Assembly (NCBI GenBank): GCA_947471745.1
Contig: CANJKZ010000952.1
Span: 514,001-578,000, forward strand
Reading direction: 5' to 3'
Source of the DNA: Closterium sp. Naga37s-1
Lineage: Eukaryota > Streptophyta > Zygnematophyceae > Desmidiales > Closteriaceae
DNA: 64,000 bases
Of this stretch, positions 43,565-53,100 are shown in pieces. The first letter of the stretch is position 1, and each line of letters begins with the position of its first letter. The notes beneath the pieces were generated by a model, which had not been told where the DNA came from, made no database searches, and saw only the letters and a program-made list of their open reading frames with translations. Made by a program: the position numbers and the translations under genes.

Positions 43565-43690
43565 TGTCAAACATATGTTATAGCCTGTTTAGGCTGTAGT
43601 GGGTTAGACCATAGGGGGTACAGCATTTCTAGGGTTTCCCTATATGTATCCATCTCCTTTCTAGTCATTTCATTCCTCGTATTATTCTCA
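43565..43690 (+). repeat. Second LTR of the mosaic (126 bp)
   Basis: TGTCAAACATATGTTATAGC ... TATTATTCTCA. It keeps the family core (taggctgtagtgggttag, gggggtaca) but differs from both neighbouring LTRs. Confidence 0.8.
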
Positions 43691-43950
43691 CATACTTGGT
43701 CTCACTTGCTCACTTCGTGACTTTGCTTGTACTGTGATCTATATACTTATACCTGCATGCTTACACTTGCTAGGTTGTGATCACTGTACTGCTTGTTCCC
43801 ATTTATATAACTCTGCATGTGAACTGGCCTTGTGGCCATTTGCTTGTGCTCAGAGTGTGTGGTGACTTCGTGATCCACCCTGAGCTTGCTTTGCTTTTCT
43901 TGACTGGTCTTGTGACCCCTTGCTCTCCCCCACTTTGCCTATGGGGGTGT

Positions 43951-44051
43951 GTTAAACGGTTATATTATTGTGGGGTACAACCCAAATTAGGGTTAGTACT
44001 TGTATCACTTTCTTTCTCAATGCAATCATTCCTGTTCGTTAGTTTTTAACA
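43951..44051 (+). repeat. Third LTR of the mosaic (101 bp)
   Basis: TGTTAAACGGTTATATTATT ... GTTTTTAACA, preceded by the family polypurine tract tatgggggtg. The gtggggtaca core is retained. It is the shortest LTR-like unit in the window. Confidence 0.7.
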
Positions 44052-44460
44052 CCGTCCAATGTTGTCGCGAGAAACTTCATGCTGAAGCCGAAATTGTCGC
44101 CGCATTCAATTCGCTCCATCCGTGTTTCTTCCAATATCGCCAAAGGCGTCCCATCCATGAGGCGAGCGTCAATCTTCGGCAGACAACTATTATGGGGTGA
44201 GACACATTTTTTTTTGTCGCCAGATTAAAGAGGCTATGGCTAGCCCCACCATCGACGAGCATTTTTTGTTTTTCTTAACAGCCGTGCCAACAACCAGCAA
44301 AGGGTGATCCGCATGATTATCCCCATTATTCCGCCAAGTGCGATCGATTGCATGAATCAGAACCGTGACTCGGTGGGGATGGTGGTGTTCGGGCGATAGA
44401 GCACAGTCGGTAAGGGCCCGTCTGTTACTGAGCAGTATGCAGATCGGCAGCGACGAGATC
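44052..44460 (-). pseudogene. Ty3 protease fragment related to Ty3-1
   Basis: A diverged copy of the Ty3-1 protease region (compare 27,740-28,110): shared stretches include gtcgcgagaaacttcatgct and gcgatcgattgcatgaatc. The minus strand keeps MLVDGGASHSLFNLA. Broken relic. Confidence 0.75.
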
Positions 44461-44539
44461 ACTCCGTAGCAGTCGCAGATCAGGTGCTTCTCGCCACACT
44501 TAACTTGGACTCATCTTACGTCCAAGCCCCGGCCTCGCT

Positions 44540-44886
44540 TCTGTGGTCCTTTTCGTGTTGAGGCCATGGTGACACCAGTAACATTCCGCTTGCGCTTACT
44601 GACTACGTGGAAGCTTCAAAACGCTTTCCATGTTCAGCTACTGAAGCCCTACAAAGACCCCAACCAACAGTACCAGGGACGACAGCTACCGCCACCACCA
44701 CCTGTTCTCGCACAGGATGAACTAGGGTACGAGGTGGAATGTATCATCGCTCATCGACGTAGTCGCGGCAACACGCTCCAGTTCCTGATACGCTGGAAGA
44801 CATATGACCCATCGGAGGACAGTTGGGTTGCAGAAGCTGATATGGGCAACGCACGACGTCCTCTCAAGGGTTATCTTGTCAAGTAG
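44540..44886 (+). pseudogene. Ty3-2: integrase tail and chromodomain
   Basis: The plus strand codes for FHVQLLKPYKDP, then a chromodomain-like YEVECIIAHRRSRG...FLIRWKTYDPSEDSWV. This is the C-terminal end of a second chromovirus in the opposite orientation to Ty3-1, distinct in sequence. Confidence 0.8.
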
Positions 44887-44924
44887 GGTGTTTCTCACGC
44901 CACCCATCTTTGAGGGGGGTACGT

Positions 44925-45693
44925 GTGAGAGTACAGCGACTATGCTTACCCATACTTGCATTATGTTGCTTATTTATAATTTTCTCATGCTCGTTTTATG
45001 CTTATTTCTTAGTTTCGTTGCTTTACTATATTTATTATTGTTTTAGCACCGAACTAGGTTGCGTGCACCAAATTCGGTGGTATTTCAATTTGTTTCCGCG
45101 TGATTTTGCGTGCGCGTGATTTCGGCGAAATTCTTCTACAGAATTCGCGAAGGAACATTCGCGTAACACCTGGGTTACGTTCCCGACGGTTCCCGATGCA
45201 CGGAACATTTGCGTAACACCTGGGTTACCTGCCTTGTATCGTGCCTATGTATAGCCATGTAGTTTTACCCAGGATTCATTATTAAATTCTGAACTCGATC
45301 CTTTGAGCCTCACAAGTGGGGATCCGTAAGACGATGATATAGGAGAGAATATTTACGCCTCGGAACGCTCGACCCTTCTCAACGCTCCGGGGTTGATTCC
45401 CAAACCTTTCTTGTACCCGTACTACTTCTAAAGGCTTTCTCTTAGCCTCCTACTCTTCCTTAAAACCTTTTAAGGCTTTAAAACTACGAGAAGTAATACT
45501 CTTTGTTGAAGTATATTTATAGGATAACTTTAACGATGACTAGAGTTTCCAGGTCGGTGCAGGGTCTTGTGTCGCGGATTCTCATTTTATCTCTGAGATT
45601 TCCTCTAGTGCCGACCGTTCGAGATGTTGTTAATTCGCGCCATCATTTTCTCATTCTTTCGCCCTCTCCTAAGTCGCCATGTTGTCGCAGTTT
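44925..45693 (+). repeat. Probable Ty3-2 3' LTR, interrupted by Copia-E
   Basis: After the chromodomain, a purine-rich tgaggggggtacg precedes TGTGAGAGTACAGCGAC. This is followed by about 770 bp of AT-rich sequence with LTR-like promoter and polyadenylation-type stretches. The end is not reached before Copia-E begins, so the right boundary is unknown. Confidence 0.45.
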
Positions 45694-45824
45694 TGTCAGA
45701 ATGAGAACAAAGGAATGATTGAACTAGCAAGCAGGTGGGTACAAGTAGGAAACCTAAAAAGTGTTGTACCCTATATTGACTACCCCACTACAGCCTACAC
45801 AGACTATGTCATATATGTTTGACA
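45694..45824 (-). repeat. Copia-E 3' LTR (131 bp)
   Basis: On the minus strand TGTCAAACATATATGAC ... CATTCTGACA, with the family core taggctgtagtggggtag. The partner LTR is not in the window. Confidence 0.85.
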
Positions 45825-48800
45825 CACCCCCATAGGCAAAGTGGGGGAGAACAAGAGGTCACAAGACCGGTCAAGAAAGGCAAAGCAAGCTCAGGGTGGA
45901 TCACGACGTCACCACGCATTCCGAGCACAAGCAAATGGCCACAAGGCCAGTTCACATGCAGAGTTATATAAAGGAGAACAAGCAATACAGTGATCACAAC
46001 CTAGCAAGTGTAAGCATGCAGGTATATGTATAGAGATCACAGTACAAGCAGAGTCAAGAAGTAAGCAAGTGAGGCACAGTAGGCACAAGGCCTAGAACAG
46101 TACAAAAACGCTGATGATCACAAGGCTGAAGTGCCTTGGTGAAGACATCAGCAGTGTTGGCCCGAGTGGCCACGTAAGCAAGACGAAGCTGACCACGCTG
46201 CTGCAACTCTCGAGCAAGGAAGTAGCGCAGAGCAATGTGCTTCGTTCTGTGATCCAGTCTGTGCTCCTGACACAAGGCAATCATGGCCTTGTTGTCGACG
46301 TACAGCACTGGAGGAGAACAAGGCGGCTCTCCCAGGTCGGTCAGCAGGTAGGTGAGCCAGCGTAACTCCTGTGCAGCCATGGCCCCTGCGTAGATCTCAG
46401 CCTCACAGCTGGAGCTGAGAACAGAAGACGAGCGGGTAGACCGCCAAGAAACAGAGCCGGAACCAAGACTGAAGGTGTAACCCTGTGACGACCGCTGCAT
46501 AGCCAAGTCGTCAGGCCAAGAAGCGTCTGCGTGACTAGTGAGGACAACTCGAGCCCGTCCTCCAAGCACGAGCCCCATGCCCGACGTACTGCACAAGTAG
46601 CGCAACACCCTCTTAGCTGCATCCATGTGCTCCTTCCTTTGTCGGCCAGGAGCGACATAGCGTGCTAGGATGCTAAGAGGGTAGGCTAGGTCAGGTCGAA
46701 TGCAGGTCATCAGGTACATGCGGCAGCCCACAAGCTCTGGATACGGGCCACTCGGCTCTACGGACTCGTCCGAAGGTGGAGCTGAGAGCGAGTGACCGGT
46801 AGGCAGAGGAGTGGACTGTGGCGAGGAGTACGTGAAGCGGAAGCGCTGAAGGACCTGCTGCACCATGTGTGACTGAGTCAGGGTAATGGTGCGCTGTGCT
46901 CTGTCCCGGGTGATCCGCAAGCCAAGATAGCTTGTCAGCTCACCCAGATCTGTGCACGTGTGTCTCTTCTGCAGCTCCGACTTCACGTGGGCGAGTCCCT
47001 CAGTGTCAGAAGTAGCAAAGACCAAGTCGTCTACGTACACGAGAACGTAGAACGGCGGAAGAGTGGTGTCGGTGCGTAGAAAAAGCGACGGGTCAGCAGT
47101 AGAAGGAGCAAACCCAAGAGCAGCAAGAGTAGTCCTCCGTGTGTCGTGCCACTCACGGGGTGCCTGGCGGAGACCGTAGACTGGCCGCCAGAGGCTCCAC
47201 TAGGTACCAGCAGGAAACGACCCAGTGAAGCCAGGTGGGCGGCGCAGCCAGATCTCCTCGTGCAGGCTGCCCTGTAGGAAAGCAGTGCTGAAGTCAAGAG
47301 AGTGGAGCTCGTAGTCACGCTGGGCAGCGACGTGCAGCAAAACCCGAAGAGTGGTCATCTTCGGGGTAGGGGAGAAGGTCTGGAAGAAGTCAACTCCCTC
47401 TCGCTGACTGAAGCCTCGTGCAACGTAACGCGCCTTGAAGACAGGCGGAGAACCCGGCGGCCGCTTCACCCTGAAAATCCACATGCCACTGACGATGTTC
47501 GCCCCAGGTGGGGGAACGTCGTCGACGTAGGTGCCTGTGGACTTCCAGGAAGCCATCTCTGTGTCCATGGCTGTCTGCCACTGAGAGGAGTAGGGACCCT
47601 CTATCGCCTCTGCGTAAGAGCGCGGGGTCGGGATGTCTGGTGCATCCGGGTCTCCCTCAGGGGCAATCAGCATGGACACGAGATGAGGTAAAGCAGCGGC
47701 AAAGCACTCAAACTCCTCCTGTCGGTCCTCAAGGACGTCCGTGCTAAGAGCACACTCACCCCCGACGGACGGAGGACAGACAGACTCAGACTCAGCAACA
47801 AGACTAGCAGCGTAGTCTAGACGACAGGCGGCAGCAAAGTCAACAAGCTCAGCAACTAGAGCAGACGCAGCAGTGGACTCAAACGAAGGGTCGGTGACAA
47901 CAGTGGCCAAAAAACGAGTGACAGTAGGACTAGCAGCACGAAGGGAGTCAGACTCCGGGTCCGGACCACCAGGAAGAGAGGACGCAGAAGGAGACGGCAG
48001 AGGGACACGCTGTGGAGCAGTGGAAGGACGCAGAGTCATATAGTGAGTGCCAGGGACAGGAGGAGGACGCTGACGCGGAACACGACCAGTGCGGACGGCG
48101 CGAACAGGTGACACAGGACGAGACTCAGGTGACGCAGGACGAGACTCAGGCGACGCAGGACGAGACTCAGGCGCACGACGCTCCGTAAAACCTCTAGTCG
48201 GTCCAGAGTAAGGAGAAGGACCAGGCAGTGGAGAGGCTGGCAGTAATTGCGACTGCGACTGGACAGGCGGTGGACTCAGTAAGGGAGGAGGAGGAGGACC
48301 AGTAGAAGGCGGTAGGCCAAGAACCTGCTGAAGGAGCGGAACGTAGTACGGCCGCGGCCGCACAGTGCCTCCAGAAAGAGCAGACACAGCACCAGTACCC
48401 TCTGCTCCAGGGTCTCCAGCTCCAACTCCCGCAGCACCACCAGCAGCACCAGCTCCAGCAGCACCTCCAGCCCCAACTCTTGCAGCACCACCAGCCCCAG
48501 CAGCTCCAGTACCTCCAGTACGAGCACCTCCGGGACCAGCGGCTCCAGCACCTCCAGCAGCTCCACCACCAGCAGGACCTCCAGCAGCGCCAGTACCTCC
48601 AGTACGAGCACCTCCAGGACCAGCGGCACCTCCAGCGGCTCCAGTAGCTCCAGCACCAGCAACACCTCCAGTGGCTCCAGCTGCTCCAGCAGCACCTCCA
48701 GCAGCTCCAGCAACAGCAGCACGACGACAGCGCCGAGCGTACCACTCACGTAGCCGCTGTGGAGAGGGGGGCTCCCGCCGTGACGAGCCACCCGGAGGAC

Positions 48801-48910
48801 CTCCAGACTCAGCACGCTCAGGCTCAGCACCCCCAGACGCAGCACCCCCACGCTCCGCACGCACAGGCTCAGCGCCCCCAGGCTCCGCACCCCCAGACTC
48901 AGCACCCCCA

Positions 48911-49048
48911 TGTCAAACATTATACATGTTCATATTGTGTAGGCTATAGTGGGTTTAGCCTTAGGGGGTACAACATTGCTAGGGTTTCCTACTTGTATCA
49001 CCCTGCTGCCTAGTTTCACACATTCTCGTTCAGTTCTACATTCTAACA
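48911..49048 (+). repeat. Copia-F 5' LTR (138 bp)
   Basis: TGTCAAACATTATACATG ... ATTCTAACA, identical to 55784-55921 and close to 41986-42122. Confidence 0.95.
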
Positions 49049-50176
49049 TGGTATCACGAGCCTAGGTTGCTACCTAGGACCGCTTTCTCCTACGGGCCCA
49101 CTATTCCGCTAGACGCGCCCTCGTGCGTCCTACCTTACGTGCGCCCTCGTGCGCCTTTCTATACTCGTGCGCCCTCGTGCGCCCTCGTGCGCCCTACCTT
49201 ACGTGCGCCCTCGTGCGCCCCCGTGCGACCCGCCCTTCGGTCTGCCCGCGTGCCGTCCTGCAGCCCTCGCGCTGCCTCCTGCAAGCTAGTACGGCCCTCG
49301 AGCCTCCCCTGCAGGTCCGTCAGGCCCCCGAGCCGCCTCTGCAGACCCGTCAGGCCCCCCCGAGCCGCCTCTGCAGGCCCGTCAGGCCCGAGAGCCGCCC
49401 CTGCAGCCAGCGCGCTGCCCTGCCGAGCCGCGTGTCGCCCGTGGGCGCTGCCTCTGCCCCGTCGCGCTGCCCTGGGGAGCCGCGCGCGACCCCCGCTGTC
49501 CCGTCGCGTCGCCCTGGGGAGCCGCGCTCGGCCCCCGCTGCCCTGTCGCGACGCCCTGGGGAGCCGCGCTCGGCCCCCGCTGCCCTGTCGCGACGTCCTG
49601 GGGAGCCGCGCTCGGCCCCCGCTGACCCGTCGCGACGCCCTAGGGAGCCACGCGCGACCCCCCCGCTGCCCCGTCGCGACGCCCTGGGGAGCCGCGCGCG
49701 GCCCCCCCCCTCCCCCCGCTGCCCCGTCGCGGCGCCCTGGGGAGCCGCGCGCCGCCCCCCCCCCTCTCGCTGCTGCCCGAGCCACCCTGCAGCCCGCGAG
49801 CCGCCTCTGCAGCGCCGAGTGCGCTCTGCCAAACCCTAAAATAAATAATTAATTATTAAAAAAAAAAGGGAGCAGCTGCCCCTGGCCCCTGGAGCAGCCG
49901 CCCCTGCAGCAGCCGCCCCTGCAGCAGCCGCCCCTGCAGCAGCTGCCCCTGCAGCAGCCGCCCCTGGACCTCTGCAGCCGCCCCTGGCCCCTGGAGCAGC
50001 CGCCCCTGCAGCTGCCGCGGAGCCCTCGCCCTGCAGTGGTAGCGGCCTCGCCGTTACCACCGTCGTACGCCTGCCCTTCTCGCCACTGGTGAGCACTGCC
50101 CTGCCCGTATTGCTGTTACTGCTGCTCCTGCTGCTACTGCTCTTTCTACTTCTACTGCTGCTCCTGGCGTGGCCAG

Positions 50177-53100
50177 ATGCAGCTCCAGCGCCGTCCGCGT
50201 GAGTCCCTCACGCCCCAACAGCTTCGTGAGTGGTATGCTGGTTGGGGTTGTAGGGGTGGCCGCGCTGCTGCTACTACTACTGCTACTACTACTGCTACTG
50301 CTGCTCCTGGCGGTGGCCAGATGCAGCTCCCGCGACGTCCGAGTGAGTCCCTCACGCCCCAGCAGCTTCGTGAGTGGTACGCTCAGCGTGGAGGGTCACG
50401 GGGTACTGCTCGCTGCCCGTACGTCATTCGCACTGGTGCTCGGACTGGTCAGCCTTGCGGGACGTTTGGTCACACAGAGTCCCGCTGCTTCGCCCGTCTG
50501 AGCGACGCCTGGCGTACAGAGTTTGGCGACGCGGCTGAGCTCCCCGACTGGGTGGAGCTGCTTAGGCAGAGGGTAGATATCTATGCTCTTGACTATGATG
50601 CTATCCTCACTGCCATGTATGCATTTCCTACTAGTGCTGAGAGTGCCTGTCACCTGTGTGTGCCGCCTGACCCCGGTATCCAGTCTGCTGCTCTAGGTAC
50701 TGGTGAGGCTGCTGCACTAGGTGCTCGTGTGTCTGTTGCCCCAGGTGCTGGTGAGGCTGCTGCTCTAGGTACTCGTGAGTCTGCGCCCTCTGGTACTGCG
50801 TCTACTGAGGCACTGCACACCTTCACACTGGACTCAGGCGCTTCCCGCTGTTTCTTTCGTGACCGCACTGCCCTTGAGCAGCTTGCTCGGCCGGTTGCAG
50901 TCTCCCTCGCTGACCCCTCTGGGGGTCCGGTCATTGCGACCTCCTCTACTGTTCTCCCTTGTCCTGCGGTCCCGTCGGGCACTCTGTCAGGTCTCTACCT
51001 CCCCTCGTTCTCTACGAACTTGGTGGCGGGTAGTGCGCTCCAGGACGGGGGTGTCCACCAGTTTACCCCTGCCTACGAGCGTGTGACACACTGCACGTGC
51101 GCTCGGACGGGCCGCCACCTGGCTACCTTCACTCGGCAGCCGGGGTCGGACCTGTACACACTGACCACTGAGTCCCCACAGGTAGCTGCGTCTGCGTCTG
51201 CGTCAGGTCAGCTGTCTGCCCCCTGCTCGTGTCGCTCTCTGGCACACGAGACTGTCCTCTGGCACCACCGTCTTGGTCACCCGTCAGTGCAGCGCCTTCG
51301 TGCCATGCACAACCGGTACCTTGTCTCTGGTCTTCCCAGGGTTCTCCCTCCACTCCCACCCTTGCCTGCTCCTCCCTGCCTTCCCTGTGTCGAGGGGCGG
51401 CAGCGCGCCGCTCCTCACTCCTCCTCGTTTCCCCCGACGACTGCTCCCTTGCAGACGCTCCACATGGACGTGTGGGGCCCAGCCCGCGTCCGTGGACAGG
51501 GTCAGGAGAGGTACTTCCTGATCGTTGTTGACGACTACTCGCGCTACACCACGGTCTTCCCCTTGCGCACCAAGGGTGAGGTCCCTGATGTTTTGATCCC
51601 TTGGATCCGCGCTTCTCGTCTCCAGCTCAGTGAGCGGTTCCACTCGGACTTTCCTGTCCTGCGTCTGCACTCTGACAGAGGTGGTGAGTTCTCCTCTGAC
51701 CTCTTGGCAGCCTACTGTGCGGAGCACGGCATCCGCCAGTCGTTCACGCTTCCGGCCTCTCCACAGCAGAATGGGGTTGCTGAGCGCCGCATTGGTTTGG
51801 TCATGGAGGTCGCTCGTACCTCCTTGATCCATGCGGCTGCCCCCCACTTTCTGTGGCCGTTTGCGGTCCGATACGCTGCGCATCAGCTCAACCTCTGGCC
51901 CCGTGTCTCCGTTCCGGAGACTTCGCCGACACTGCGTTGGACGGGAGAGGTTGGCGATGCGTCGCGTTTTCGGGTCTGGGGATCCCGAGCTTTTGTTCGC
52001 GATACGTTCGCGGACAAGCTCTCCTCCCGCGCTGTTCCCTGTGTCTTCCTTGGCTTTGTCCCGGACGCGTCTGGTTGGCAGTTTTACCACGCCACCTCGC
52101 GCCGTGTCCTGCCCTCTCAGGACGTCACTTTTGACGAGTCCGTGCCCTACTACCGCCTCTTCCCCTACCGCACTGCCCCGCTCCCCCCCCCGCCTCTCTT
52201 CCTCGCGCCAGGTGCTGCTGTGGTAGACCCCCTCCCCCCTCAGGGTGCCGCTCCCTCAGGTGTGTCCCAGGTAGACCCGGTTGAGCCTGTCGAGGTAGCT
52301 GTCGACTCTCGTCCTGCCAGGGGTGCTGAGCCTGAGCGTGCGGAGCCTGGGGTTGCGGAGTCTGGGGGTGCTGAGCCTAGGGGTGCGGGGTCTGGGGGTG
52401 CGGAGCCTGCGGGTGCTGAGTCTGGGGGTGCTGAGCCTGGGGGTGCGGAGCCTGCGGGTGCTGAGTCTGGAGGTGCTGAGCCTGGGGGTGCTGAGCCTGG
52501 GAGTGCTACGTCTGAGAGTACTGAGCCTGAGCGTGCTGCACCTGGGGGAGGCCTCTCCTCGCAGCAGCTGCGTGAGTGGTACTTACAGTACTGCAGCCTC
52601 AGGAGAGGTGCTTCTGGAGCTCGGAGTGGTGCCGGAGCTGGTGCTAGTGCTTCCCCTCCTAGGCGGGAGCTGCCCTCTCCCCAGCAGCTCCGAGAGTGGT
52701 ACGCTAGGCGCTGCAGTCTCCGGAGTGGCGCTCCCGGTGTCGTGGACTCTGGAGCTTCTGGAGTTACTGGAGGTGCTGCTGCTGCTGGCGGTGCGGCTGG
52801 CGCTGCTAGAGGTGCTACTGGTGCTGCTGGAGCTGCTGGAGGTACTGCTGCTGCTGGAGGTGCTGCTGGCGCTGCTCGAGGTACTACTGGTTCTGGTGCT
52901 GCTGGAGCTGCTGGAGGTGCTGCTGCTGCTGGCGGTGCGGCTGGCGCTGCTGGAGGTGCTGCTGGTGCTGCTGGCGCTGCTGGAGGTGCTACTGGTGCTG
53001 GAGCTACTGGAGCTGCTGGTGGTACTGCTGCTGCTGGCGGTGCTGCTGGCGCTGCTGGAGGTGCTGCTGGTACTGGTGCTGCTGGAGCTGCTGGAGGTGC

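Larger units (their letters stand above)
41986..44051 (+). mobile_element. Mosaic copia derivative with three different short LTRs
   Basis: From left to right: a 137-bp LTR close to that of Copia-F (41986-42122), primer site TGGTATCCGACG, a leader with CCGCACGCGCAG-type repeats, a capsid-like gag piece (42,845-43,470, starting MASPAVLAFDAEGRPL), 3' untranslated sequence, a second LTR of another subtype (43565-43690, 126 bp), a second copy of the 3' untranslated sequence, and a third LTR (43951-44051, 101 bp). No protease, integrase or RT is seen. It looks like a product of recombination between related elements, broken and not self-sufficient. Confidence 0.75.
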
